Origin: an uncultured Muribaculaceae bacterium
Lineage (GTDB): Bacteria; Bacteroidota; Bacteroidia; Bacteroidales; Muribaculaceae
Direction of reading: 5' to 3'
Assembly (NCBI GenBank): GCA_905209725.1
Contig: CAJLTZ010000056.1
Location: 1-16,669, forward strand
Length of the DNA stretch: 16,669 nucleotides
The notes beneath the pieces were generated by a model. It was not told the origin of the DNA, did not search any database, and worked only from the letters and a program-made list of their open reading frames with translations. Shown here in pieces: positions 6,977 through 14,115 of this stretch (positions are counted from its first letter, which is position 1; the number at the start of each line of letters is the position of its first letter). The translations under genes were made by a program, and so were the position numbers.

Positions 6977-8269
6977 TTATTTTGCCACGAGGAGGTAATG
7001 GTTTTTCTTGCCCTTCTGCACATGGATATATTTACCGGAGATAAGGGCATCGGCACCGATGGTGGCTGCAGGGTCGGCCACTTTCTGCTTGTTGATGCTC
7101 AGGCCGCCACCCTGCACCATCTTGCGGGCCTCACCCTTGGAGGCGAACACGGGTGCTTTCACGGCCAGAAGGTCAAGAAGAGGAATGCCGGCCTCGAGTT
7201 CGGCGCGGGAGATCTCATACATGGGCACTCCTTCAAACACGTCGAGGAGCGTGCGCTCGTCGAGTGCCTTGAGCGCCTCGGAAGCCTGATTGGAGAAAAG
7301 AATCTGGGAGGCAGCCACGGCAGCTTCGTAATCCTTCTCACTGTGCACCATGCAGGTGAGTTCCTTGGCGAGACGCTTCTGCATGGGACGCAGGCCGGGG
7401 TTGGCCTCATGCTCGGCGGCAAGGGCCTTGATCTCCTCCTCTGTGAGGAAGGTAAAGATCTTGAGATATTTCTCGGCATCGGCATCGGAGACGTTGAGCC
7501 AGAACTGATAGAATTTGAAGGGGGATGTTCGGGCGGGGTCGAGCCATACGTTGCCCGACTCGGTCTTGCCGAATTTGCCTCCGTCGGCCTTGGTGATAAG
7601 GGGACATGTGAGAGCGAAGGCTTCGCCCCCTATTTTGCGGCGGATGAGTTCGGTGCCGGTGGTGATGTTGCCCCACTGGTCGGAACCGCCGAGCTGCAGT
7701 TTGCAGCCGCGTGTGGTATAGAGCGTGTAGAAGTCGAAAGCCTGCAGAAGCTGGTAGGTGAACTCCGTGAAACTCAGGCCGTCGCGGGCTTCGCCGTTGA
7801 GACGTTTCTTCACGCTGTCCTTGGCCATCATGTAGTTCACGGTGATGTGCTTGCCCACCTCACGGGCGAATTCAAGGAATGTCACATCCTTGGTCCAGTC
7901 GTAGTTGTTGACCATCTCGGCGCGGTTGGGGGCGTCGGAGTCGAAGTCAAGGAATTTGGCGAGCTGTTTCTTGATAGCCTCCTGATTGTGGCGAAGTGTG
8001 GCCTCATCGAGGAGGTTGCGCTCGGCCGACTTGCCGGAGGGGTCGCCAATCATACCTGTGGCGCCTCCCACAAGACAGAGGGGCTTGTGGCCGCAACGCT
8101 GCAGGTGACGAAGCATCATCACTCCGCAGAGGTGGCCGATATGAAGGGAGTCGGCTGTGGGGTCGATGCCGAGGTAGGCCGTGGTCATCTCTTTCTGAAG
8201 CTGTTCCTCTGTGCCCGGCATCATGCTATGGATCATGCCGCGCCATGTCAATTCTTTTACAAAGTCCAT
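6977..8269 (-). CDS. tyrS: Tyrosyl-tRNA synthetase
   Basis: 430 residues, the usual length for bacterial TyrRS. It charges tRNA-Tyr with tyrosine in the cytoplasm. The class I signatures are present: HIGH at residues 43-46 (DSLHIGHLCG), GGSDQWGN at 194-201 and a KMSKS-type loop KFGKT at 232-236. The C-terminal portion (about 360-430, ending in HVQKGKKNHYLLVAK) is an S4-like RNA-binding domain. The start ATG at 8269 fits family N-termini (MDFVKELTWRG). It lies 59 bp after the M28 peptidase gene and 104 bp before the PorW-like gene on the same strand. No T-box or other leader is visible in the short upstream gap, so it may be co-transcribed with the gene before it. Confidence 0.97.
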   Translation of the reverse strand: MDFVKELTWRGMIHSMMPGTEEQLQKEMTTAYLGIDPTADSLHIGHLCGVMMLRHLQRCGHKPLCLVGGATGMIGDPSGKSAERNLLDEATLRHNQEAIKKQLAKFLDFDSDAPNRAEMVNNYDWTKDVTFLEFAREVGKHITVNYMMAKDSVKKRLNGEARDGLSFTEFTYQLLQAFDFYTLYTTRGCKLQLGGSDQWGNITTGTELIRRKIGGEAFALTCPLITKADGGKFGKTESGNVWLDPARTSPFKFYQFWLNVSDADAEKYLKIFTFLTEEEIKALAAEHEANPGLRPMQKRLAKELTCMVHSEKDYEAAVAASQILFSNQASEALKALDERTLLDVFEGVPMYEISRAELEAGIPLLDLLAVKAPVFASKGEARKMVQGGGLSINKQKVADPAATIGADALISGKYIHVQKGKKNHYLLVAK

Positions 8270-8328
8270 TCTATTGTAGTGTTATTTATTTTCTGTTTTT
8301 TTGTTAAGTTGTTTTTCTTACGCCGATT

Positions 8329-9306
8329 TTACTCGTAGATGAAGTGCATCAACGATTCCCCTACGGCGCCGAGGGTCTCCTTCGATATTGCGGGGAGATC
8401 GTCGGCGACAGTGTGCCAGGTGGGGTTGAATCCCTGTTCGGGGATATATTCTATGATGTCGATTGCGGGGATTCCCTGATTGATGAGTTGCACATGGTCG
8501 TCGGTGATTGCGCCCCCCATCCTTTGCGGGAAAATTTCGGCGTGTCCGGCGCGGGCTGCCGCTGCGCGAAAGCGGTCGTCGAGCACGGGCGCAGCCTGAC
8601 GTGAGAAGTATTCCGCAGGGAATGTGGCATTCCGGCCACCCACCATGTCGAGGAGTACGGCTTCTGCCGGACGATAACCCTCCTTGATGGGATTATTGGC
8701 GAAGTATTGCGCACCGAGCGCCCAGGAGTCTTCATCGCCCTCCGTGCCATAGTCTTCGGCGTCTACGAAGAGGATATCTATTCCCTTGCCCGGATTCTGC
8801 GCTGCGAATGCGCGGGCGGCCTCAAGGAGGACAGCCACTCCGCTGGCGCCGTCGTTGGCTCCGGGCACCGGCTTTTTGTGATTGGCCGGGTCGGGGTCTT
8901 CATCGGCCCAGGGACGTGTGTCGTAATGGGCGAGAAGCAGCAGGCGGTTCTGCATGTCTGGGTTGAAACTGCCGAAGATGTTGCGGGCATGGAGTGTGGT
9001 GCCGTCGAAGGCCTTGAGGTCGGCCTTCTGCTCTATCACCTCAGCGCCGTGGCGCCGCAGTTCGGCCACAAGCCAATCGGCACACCGGCGGTGTGCCTCG
9101 CTATTGGGCACACGCGGCCCGAAGTCCATCTGACGTTTCAGATAGAGATAGGCACTGTCGGCGGAAAACGAAGGCACAACTAAGTTCTTCTCGGCCGCAT
9201 CGGCATCAGCCGAAGAATCAGAAGCCGAGGCTGAGGCCGTACCTGCATTTGAGCCGCATCCCATCAGCGCCACCGCCAGCAAACTATATATCCACTTTTT
9301 CACCAT
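8329..9306 (-). CDS. M28-family lipoprotein, glutaminyl-peptide cyclotransferase-like
   Basis: 325 residues with a signal peptide and lipobox (ALMG before C17), then an Ala/Ser/Asp-rich linker (about 20-40). The M28 zinc-hydrolase fold follows: AHYDTRPW (H127, D129), PGANDGASG (D152), DAEDYG (E184, D185), LLDMVGG (D220), ITDDHVQ (D269, H271) and TWHTVADD (H298). D152, E184 and H298 match the single-zinc ligand set of glutaminyl cyclases, and the WHT-x-x-D motif is typical of that branch rather than of two-zinc aminopeptidases. It would convert N-terminal glutamine of exported proteins to pyroglutamate, which is widespread on secreted Bacteroidetes proteins. An aminopeptidase role cannot be excluded. 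A TATCTTTG -7 element lies 32 bp upstream, so this may be the first gene of the tyrS-porX run. Confidence 0.88.
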   Translation of the reverse strand: MVKKWIYSLLAVALMGCGSNAGTASASASDSSADADAAEKNLVVPSFSADSAYLYLKRQMDFGPRVPNSEAHRRCADWLVAELRRHGAEVIEQKADLKAFDGTTLHARNIFGSFNPDMQNRLLLLAHYDTRPWADEDPDPANHKKPVPGANDGASGVAVLLEAARAFAAQNPGKGIDILFVDAEDYGTEGDEDSWALGAQYFANNPIKEGYRPAEAVLLDMVGGRNATFPAEYFSRQAAPVLDDRFRAAAARAGHAEIFPQRMGGAITDDHVQLINQGIPAIDIIEYIPEQGFNPTWHTVADDLPAISKETLGAVGESLMHFIYE

Positions 9307-9337
9307 TATTCCTTTGCGCTCTTAAAGCATTAAACTG

Positions 9338-9345
9338 CAAAGATA
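9338..9345 (-). promoter_or_regulatory. Bacteroidetes -7 element for the M28 lipoprotein gene
   Basis: On the minus strand this reads TATCTTTG, a perfect match to TANNTTTG, followed by CAG. It lies 32 bases before the ATG at 9306. I see no clear TTTG at the expected -33 spacing, so it is a half-promoter match. It could drive the M28-tyrS-porW-porX-sel1 run. Confidence 0.5.
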
Positions 9346-9433
9346 CTAAATTTTCGCGTGAATCTTCCCACGCATTCCTTAAAAAACACAATCGGCCATC
9401 AGCTCCCCTGCGTTCATATTTGTGGAATGTATA

Positions 9434-9464
9434 TTGCGCAGTTTCTGATTTTATTGTATATTTG
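9434..9464 (+). promoter_or_regulatory. Promoter of the AAA-ATPase/PD-(D/E)XK gene
   Basis: TTG (9434-9436), a 20-base spacer, then TATATTTG (9457-9464) match the Bacteroidetes primary sigma pattern TTTG-N19/20-TANNTTTG. Transcription would start near 9471, giving a short leader of about 20 bases before the ATG at 9491. Confidence 0.65.
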
Positions 9465-9490
9465 CAAGTGCAGACCCCAAAATTTTAATT

Positions 9491-11068
9491 ATGAGCCTCA
9501 ATGAAATACATAAATATCCTCTTAGCACTGCCGATTTCGAGAGAATCCGTATGGATGGATATCTCTATATCGACAAAACTGACTATGTCCATGCCCTTGT
9601 AAGCAACGGTATATTCTATTTTCTGTCTCGCCCCCGACGTTTTGGAAAAAGTCTGCTGCTCTCTACGCTGGAGGCATATTTCCTTGGCAAACGGCATCTG
9701 TTCAAGGGTCTTGCCCTGGACAGGCTACAACCCGGCGACTGGAACACATACCCTGTGCTGCGGCTTAACCTTTCAGGCAAAAGATATGCTGATGAGAACA
9801 GCCTCCTCAGCGAACTTGACATGCATCTGGAAAGATGGGAAAAGGAATATAGCATTACAAAACCCCGCAAGGATATTGATGAGCGGTTTGAGATTTTAAT
9901 TCAGACGGTAGCCGACGTCAGCGGCAAGAAAGTCGTGGTTTTGGTGGATGAATACGACAGCCCTCTGTCTGATTCAATCGATAATAAAAAATTGCAGGAC
10001 CATTACCGCGACCAACTTCATGGTTTTTATGCTGTTCTGAAAAAGACCGAACAGCATATACAGTTCTGTATGCTTACAGGAGTGACCAAGTTTGGTAAGG
10101 TGTCAGTGTTCAGCGGACTCAATAATCTTAAAGATATAACTATCCTGGATGCCTATGCCGGAATATGTGGCATCACTGAAGATGAGTTGCATTCGGATTT
10201 CAAATCCGGCGTGACACGCCTTGCAGAAAAGGAGGGTTGTTCTGTGGAAGAAGCGTTCGGACAGTTGAAATTCAATTACGACGGTTATCATTTTTCCAAG
10301 TCGCTTCTGGACATCTACAATCCCTTCAGCCTGATGAATGCGCTTGACAATTCCGAAATAGCCTCCTATTGGTGTGCTTCGGGTATGTCCACATTATTGT
10401 CCAAATCCTTGCGCAACGCCGATTATGACCTGAAACAACTCAACAACACCCAGGTCACCAAAGAAACTCTTGAGAATCTTTCCGTCTACCAGACGGATCC
10501 CGTGGCCCTTTTCTATCAAACAGGCTACCTTACTATCAAGGAATACGACGCCTTTACACAACTTTATACCTTAGGCTACCCGAACCGCGAGATAGAACGC
10601 GGAATCTTCAATAATGTCCTTAATCTGTACATACCTTCCACGCCTTATGCGGGTGCAGATATCAATAAGATGCGCGAGGCACTGCTTCGCGGAAATCCGG
10701 CAGACTTCGTGGCCAGACTGAAAACTTATCTGTCGGGTGTGCCGTCACATTTGAGAATCAATGTTTCTAAGTATGAAAACTATTATCATACTATTTTCTA
10801 TTGTATCGCTTCACTTATCGGACTGGATGTAAATGTAGAATACAACACTTCCCGTGGATTCATTGATATGCTTATAAGAACGTCAGAATATATCTATGTA
10901 ATTGAACTTAAAGTAAACGGAAGCGCCACCCTCGCAATGCGGCAAATTGAAAAGATGGGCTATGCAGATCAATTCGCTGCAGATTCCCGTACAATTTATC
11001 TTATTGGCCTCGGTTTCTCCAAAAAGACGGCTTCCATCTCATCCTGTAAGATTGTAAATAAGAAGTAA
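9491..11068 (+). CDS. AAA-ATPase-like protein with C-terminal PD-(D/E)XK nuclease-like domain
   Basis: 525 residues. The N-terminal ATPase-like domain (AAA-ATPase_like, PF09820 type) has a modified P-loop RPRRFGKS (47-54), a Walker B VVVLVDEYD (148-156) and a conserved TGVTKF (196-201). The C-terminal domain (PDDEXK_9, formerly DUF1703) shows D459 (GFIDML) and E472-L-K474 (VIELKV), the core of a PD-(D/E)XK nuclease fold. The family is common and often multi-copy in gut Bacteroidetes. Its biological role is not established; DNA processing or defence are guesses. It has its own promoter and a strong terminator, so it is a free-standing unit, and it looks more AT-rich than tyrS or porX by eye. 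It runs toward the origin-like region, against the leftward genes around it. Acquisition by transfer is plausible but not shown. Confidence 0.92.
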   Translation: MSLNEIHKYPLSTADFERIRMDGYLYIDKTDYVHALVSNGIFYFLSRPRRFGKSLLLSTLEAYFLGKRHLFKGLALDRLQPGDWNTYPVLRLNLSGKRYADENSLLSELDMHLERWEKEYSITKPRKDIDERFEILIQTVADVSGKKVVVLVDEYDSPLSDSIDNKKLQDHYRDQLHGFYAVLKKTEQHIQFCMLTGVTKFGKVSVFSGLNNLKDITILDAYAGICGITEDELHSDFKSGVTRLAEKEGCSVEEAFGQLKFNYDGYHFSKSLLDIYNPFSLMNALDNSEIASYWCASGMSTLLSKSLRNADYDLKQLNNTQVTKETLENLSVYQTDPVALFYQTGYLTIKEYDAFTQLYTLGYPNREIERGIFNNVLNLYIPSTPYAGADINKMREALLRGNPADFVARLKTYLSGVPSHLRINVSKYENYYHTIFYCIASLIGLDVNVEYNTSRGFIDMLIRTSEYIYVIELKVNGSATLAMRQIEKMGYADQFAADSRTIYLIGLGFSKKTASISSCKIVNKK

Positions 11069-11081
11069 CCCTAAAAAATTA

Positions 11082-11127
11082 GAGGCTGTAAAGTAAAATC
11101 ATCTTTACTATACAGTCTCGGGTTTTG
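11082..11127 (+). terminator. Strong intrinsic terminator after the AAA/PD-(D/E)XK gene
   Basis: The arm at 11082-11097 (GAGGCTGTAAAGTAAA) pairs with 11104-11119 (TTTACTATACAGTCTC) across a 6-base loop. Of 16 positions, 14 are Watson-Crick, one is G-U and one is A-A. GGGTTTTG follows directly, and AACCC at 11067-11071 can extend pairing to GGGTT at 11120-11124. The stem starts 14 bases after the stop codon. Confidence 0.85.
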
Positions 11128-11443
11128 ATAAAAATAATCGTCATGCAGCGAAATCAACGCTCGCTGTTGTAACACTGTGCACAGCCTTCAAAATATGCCA
11201 GCACAAGCTTTTTAAAAAACTTTTTCATAGTTACTTCATTTTTATGACACCTGCCAGATGATAACCATCCGGCCGGCATCTGTGAAACTTAGATAACTGA
11301 AAAACTCAACAAGGGCGCAGATAAGCATATGGAATGCACCCGGGACGCTCCTCTGAGCGCCAACTACATTACTAAAACGAACCACTACCCAAAAATGTTG
11401 TAAAAATAATGTTATACAACATAATTTTTCAGCATATTTCTCC

Positions 11444-11452
11444 TGTTGATAA
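11444..11452 (-). promoter_or_regulatory. DnaA-box-like site TTATCAACA
   Basis: On the minus strand this is TTATCAACA, one mismatch from TTATCCACA. It is separated by 2 bases from the next box on the same strand. Confidence 0.6.
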
Positions 11453-11454
11453 GT

Positions 11455-11463
11455 TGTAGATAA
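11455..11463 (-). promoter_or_regulatory. DnaA-box-like site TTATCTACA
   Basis: On the minus strand this is TTATCTACA, one mismatch from the consensus. It forms a close tandem pair with the box at 11444. A weaker relative (AAATCCACA on the minus strand) follows at 11477-11485. Confidence 0.65.
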
Positions 11464-11600
11464 GCGGTAAATAAACTGTGGATTTCATGTCGGGAAGTCA
11501 TTGATAAGTTATGACGGATTCGCTTGATTTTCTGCTAATTCTTTTTACCTCAATTTTTTATGGCTTTTCCAAATTTTCCGTTCATTTTTTATTTAGCCAC

Positions 11601-11609
11601 TTATCACCA
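11601..11609 (+). promoter_or_regulatory. Weak DnaA-box-like site TTATCACCA
   Basis: Two mismatches from the consensus on the plus strand. It is immediately followed by the pyrimidine-rich direct repeat. On its own it would not be called; its place inside the cluster is the reason to list it. Confidence 0.35.
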
Positions 11610-11641
11610 CCCTTTTCTACCCTTTTCACCACTTTTTCTAC
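11605..11641 (+). repeat. Pyrimidine-rich direct repeat, 22-bp spacing
   Basis: CACCACCCTTTTCTAC (11605-11620) recurs as CACCACTTTTTCTAC (11627-11641) with CCTTTT between. One strand is almost free of G. Its position between DnaA-box-like sites suggests a role in origin opening or protein binding. Confidence 0.6.
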
Positions 11642-11673
11642 AGCGAACCGGCCTATATTAACAAGGAATTTAT

Positions 11674-11681
11674 TAACTTTG
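11674..11681 (+). promoter_or_regulatory. Possible -7 element upstream of nadA
   Basis: TAACTTTG matches TANNTTTG and is followed within 4 bases by a DnaA-box-like site (11685). No good -33 TTTG is visible. It lies about 210 bases before the nadA start. If real, transcripts would start inside the DnaA-box cluster. Confidence 0.35.
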
Positions 11682-11684
11682 CAC

Positions 11685-11693
11685 TTATCTACA
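11685..11693 (+). promoter_or_regulatory. DnaA-box-like site TTATCTACA
   Basis: Plus-strand TTATCTACA, one mismatch from the consensus and identical to the sites at 11455 and 11751. It lies 3 bases downstream of the TAACTTTG element. Confidence 0.65.
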
Positions 11694-11750
11694 GCATGTA
11701 GACAAACTATCGCATCGGTTTGAAAATCAATATTTCCTATTTTTCATACC

Positions 11751-11759
11751 TGTAGATAA
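11751..11759 (-). promoter_or_regulatory. DnaA-box-like site TTATCTACA
   Basis: Minus-strand TTATCTACA, the third identical copy. It is the closest strong site to the AT-rich segment, which begins about 90 bases downstream. Confidence 0.65.
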
Positions 11760-11845
11760 AGGCTGTCCGGATTTCAATAACTCACTTTTCCAAATTTTAT
11801 GGGAAAAAGTTATTAGGGGTTTTCTACAGGCTTTATTGATGTTGA

Positions 11846-11893
11846 TTAGTTTTAATTTAATTATTTAATAATTTAATCTCATAATAAAATAAA
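11846..11893. other. AT-rich segment, candidate DNA-unwinding element
   Basis: Nearly all A and T, with TTTAATTTAATTATTTAA-like runs, directly before the nadA start. It could serve as an unwinding element of the candidate origin, as an AT-rich 5' leader of nadA, or both. Confidence 0.5.
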
Positions 11894-12841
11894 ATGGAAA
11901 GCACTGCTGACGACCGCAAGAGCAGATTGCAGGAAGAGATACTCCGGCTGAAGAAGGAGAAGAATGCGCTGATCATGGCGCATTACTATCAGCGCGACGA
12001 AATCCAGGAGATAGCCGACTTCATCGGCGACTCGCTGGCGCTTGCCCGCAAGGCCGCGGAAACGGATGCGCGGATGATAGTGATGTGTGGCGTGCATTTC
12101 ATGGGAGAAACGGCGAAAATCCTCTGCCCCGACAAAAAGGTGGTGGTGCCGGATGAGAAGGCAGGTTGCTCGCTGGCCGACAGTTGCGACGCCGATGAAT
12201 TCGAGAAGTTCGTAAAGGAGCATCCCGACCACACGGTGATAAGTTATGTCAACACCACCGCCCGTGTAAAAGCCCTTACCGACATCGTGGTCACCTCGGG
12301 CAATGCACGTGCCATAGTGGAGCAGCTTCCCAAGGATGAGAAGATAATCTTCGGCCCTGACAAGAACCTGGGTGGATATATAAATACGGTGACAGGGCGC
12401 GACATGCTCCTCTGGCCGGGCGCATGCCATGTGCACGACCGCTTCTCTTTGGAGCGTATCCTTGAGATGAAGCGTGAGCACCCCGAAGCAAAGGTGCTTG
12501 TGCATCCTGAATGCCGCAAGCCTGTGCAGCTCATTGCCGACAAGGTGGGCAGCACCGCCGCCCTTCTCAATTTTGCCCGTGAGGATGACGCCAAGGAATA
12601 TATTGTGGTCACAGAAAGTGGTATTCTCTTCGAGTTGCGCCGCAAATGTCCCGGAAAAACATTCCTCGCCGCTCCGCCGGAGGAGGCGGGATGTCAGTGC
12701 AACATGTGCGAATACATGAAGCTTAACACTCTCGAGAAAGTGCTGGCTGCGCTGCGCGATGAAAAGCCGGAGATTATAGTTGACCCGGAGATTGCTGAGA
12801 AGGCTGTGGTGCCCATCCGCCGGATGCTCTCCATGGCATAA
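11894..12841 (+). CDS. nadA: Quinolinate synthase A
   Basis: A 315-residue cytoplasmic [4Fe-4S] enzyme that condenses iminoaspartate with dihydroxyacetone phosphate to quinolinate in de novo NAD synthesis. Family landmarks are AHYYQRDEIQ (29-38), FIGDSLALA, GVHFMGETAKIL and GPDKNLGGYI. The three cluster ligands expected from E. coli and Thermotoga NadA map to C92 (EKAGCSLADSC), C178 (WPGACHVH) and C272 (GCQCNMCEYM). It is a short-form NadA without an N-terminal extension. The partner genes nadB and nadC are not in the window. It starts right after an AT-rich segment with no obvious Shine-Dalgarno, as is usual in Bacteroidetes. A 24-bp gap separates it from the methyltransferase gene, so they are probably co-transcribed. 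Confidence 0.97.
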   Translation: MESTADDRKSRLQEEILRLKKEKNALIMAHYYQRDEIQEIADFIGDSLALARKAAETDARMIVMCGVHFMGETAKILCPDKKVVVPDEKAGCSLADSCDADEFEKFVKEHPDHTVISYVNTTARVKALTDIVVTSGNARAIVEQLPKDEKIIFGPDKNLGGYINTVTGRDMLLWPGACHVHDRFSLERILEMKREHPEAKVLVHPECRKPVQLIADKVGSTAALLNFAREDDAKEYIVVTESGILFELRRKCPGKTFLAAPPEEAGCQCNMCEYMKLNTLEKVLAALRDEKPEIIVDPEIAEKAVVPIRRMLSMA

Positions 12842-12865
12842 GATAGGAGAGAAGGCAATGGATGG

Positions 12866-13444
12866 ATGGGGAAAGGAAGCGTGATGACTGAAAGGAAAAA
12901 GAAAAATATATTGGAGCTCACCCGCTGTTCGCTGGAGCAGTATCGCAGCATGGAGAAACTGCCATTGTGCGTGATGGCCGACAATGTGAGGTCGATGCAC
13001 AATGTTGGCTCCCTTTTCCGCACTTCCGATGCCTTTGCCGTGAAGGAGATAATATTGGGAGGCATCAGCGGTTGTCCTCCGCATCCCGAGATAAGCAAGA
13101 CAGCCCTTGGCGCGGAAGAATCGGTGGCATGGCGCCATGTGGATGATTCCCTTGCCGGGACGCTACAGCTTCAGAAGGAAGGATGGAGGGTGTGCTGTCT
13201 GGAACAGACCCACAATAGCGTGCCGCTGCAGTGCTGGCATCCGCAGGAGGGGGAAAAGTATCTGCTTGTGGTGGGCAATGAGGTGGAGGGTGTGGACCAG
13301 AGGATTGTGGACTGTTGCGATGTGGTGCTCGAGATTCCACAGGAGGGCACGAAGCATTCCCTCAATGTGGCGGCATCCGCTGCCATTGCAATTTGGCATT
13401 TCTATGAAGCCCTCAAGGCTAATCCGATAGATGATAGGAAATGA
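12866..13444 (+). CDS. SpoU/TrmH-family RNA 2'-O-methyltransferase
   Basis: 192 residues if started at 12866. The start at 12884 (MTERKKK), preceded by AAGGAA, is equally plausible and would shorten it by 6. The SPOUT knot motifs are present (numbered from 12866): motif 1 NVRSMHNVGSLFRTSDAF (40-57), motif 2 VVGNEVEGV (135-143) and motif 3 LEIPQEGTKHSLNVA (155-169). These bind S-adenosylmethionine for ribose 2'-O-methylation of tRNA or rRNA. The protein is short and lacks the N-terminal substrate-binding domain of the RlmB type, so a tRNA target is more likely, but the exact nucleotide cannot be read from sequence. Its stop overlaps the next start as ATGA (13441-13444), coupling it to the membrane protein. 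Confidence 0.93.
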   Translation: MGKGSVMTERKKKNILELTRCSLEQYRSMEKLPLCVMADNVRSMHNVGSLFRTSDAFAVKEIILGGISGCPPHPEISKTALGAEESVAWRHVDDSLAGTLQLQKEGWRVCCLEQTHNSVPLQCWHPQEGEKYLLVVGNEVEGVDQRIVDCCDVVLEIPQEGTKHSLNVAASAAIAIWHFYEALKANPIDDRK

Positions 13445-14115
13445 AGATAAAGGATATAAAGAATCTGAAGAATATATATGATCCGTCCACAGTGTATGAC
13501 GGATATTTCGAGACATATTTTCTGCGTCCCTTCGTGCATCGCTACGCACATTTCCAGGGAGCGGAAACATGGACCACATGCCTATGGTCGCTTCTCACAT
13601 GGTTCATCCTCACCCTTGGCATATTAGGAGCGCTTGCCGGACTTGTGGGTCTGCTCGGCCCTGAAGTGGGCTTCTCGATGCTTTATATATTGGGAGGCAT
13701 ATGGTGCGCGGCTTCTGTTTTGCCTATTATCTCGCTTATAAGCCGTGCATCTTCTTTCAGGGGAAAATATAATCCCCAGCCGAAACTGCTGGGGATTGAT
13801 GTGATGGGATATGTGGTGTGTCTCCTCTTTTTCATTATCGGCCTTCTGATGATGATCACCACGCTCAATAGCGGCAACCTTAATCCCAATGCCGACTATG
13901 ACCCGAATGCCGAGGACGTGAAGGTTACGGAAGATTCCGTGATTGAGGAGGCTATCTTCAATTATGAGCCGAACGCCGAACCCTCCACCGATACCACTGA
14001 TATGAGCGACAGCCTGATGATGGAGGATGGCGAGGAAATGAGTCCTGACGAAAGTTTCGACCCGAGCATCCCGATCATACCTTCGGAATCGCCCGAAGTG
14101 GTGGATTCTCTGTAA
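13441..14115 (+). CDS. Unrecognised three-helix membrane protein with acidic C-terminal tail
   Basis: 224 residues that I cannot place in a named family. The N-terminal polar part (1-45; NIYDPSTVYDGYFETYF) has conserved-looking aromatics. Three hydrophobic segments follow (about 46-73, 79-100 and 120-141) with a basic loop RASSFRGKYNPQPK between the second and third. A long acidic tail (about 142-224, many Asp/Glu/Ser/Pro) ends in SPEVVDSL. The basic loop suggests that face is cytoplasmic, which places the acidic tail on the outer side. The 4-bp overlap with the methyltransferase gene indicates coupled translation. Its stop (14113-14115) directly abuts the last base of ychF on the opposite strand, leaving no room for a separate terminator. 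Confidence 0.85.
   Translation: MKIKDIKNLKNIYDPSTVYDGYFETYFLRPFVHRYAHFQGAETWTTCLWSLLTWFILTLGILGALAGLVGLLGPEVGFSMLYILGGIWCAASVLPIISLISRASSFRGKYNPQPKLLGIDVMGYVVCLLFFIIGLLMMITTLNSGNLNPNADYDPNAEDVKVTEDSVIEEAIFNYEPNAEPSTDTTDMSDSLMMEDGEEMSPDESFDPSIPIIPSESPEVVDSL

Larger units (their letters stand above)
11069..11893. other. oriC: 825-bp non-coding region, candidate chromosomal replication origin (oriC)
   Basis: This is by far the longest gap in the window and I find no convincing gene in it. After the terminator come short inverted repeats: palindrome CTGTGCACAG (11175-11184), CAGATG/CATCTG arms around 11255-11282, a CGCTC-CTCT-GAGCG hairpin (11346-11359) and ATGTTGT/ACAACAT arms (about 11395-11422). 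From 11444 to 11759 there are four DnaA-box-like 9-mers one mismatch from TTATCCACA, plus weaker ones. A pyrimidine-rich direct repeat lies at 11605-11641. The last 50 bases (about 11846-11893) are almost pure A/T, suited to duplex unwinding. Boxes on both strands, an AT-rich segment and no gene are the classic origin layout. dnaA is not nearby, and that is not required in Bacteroidetes. This is inferred from sequence only. Confidence 0.65.

Noticed and set aside
8270..8328. T-box or other tRNA-sensing leader before tyrS
   Set aside because: Only 59 bp separate it from the upstream gene, with no specifier stem or antiterminator, and T-boxes are not expected in Bacteroidetes.
6998..8338. Long plus-strand open frame (446 codons) opposite tyrS
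   Set aside because: Shadow of a high-GC gene with unmistakable TyrRS motifs; the translation is Gly/Val/His-rich without domains.
11511..11723. 70-codon plus-strand frame inside the origin-like region
   Set aside because: It is a Phe/Ser/Thr-rich translation of pyrimidine-rich DNA, with no start context and overlapping DnaA-box-like sites; best seen as non-coding.
11879..13138. Minus-strand open frame (419 codons) across nadA and the methyltransferase gene
   Set aside because: It spans two well-supported genes on the other strand and shows no family motif.
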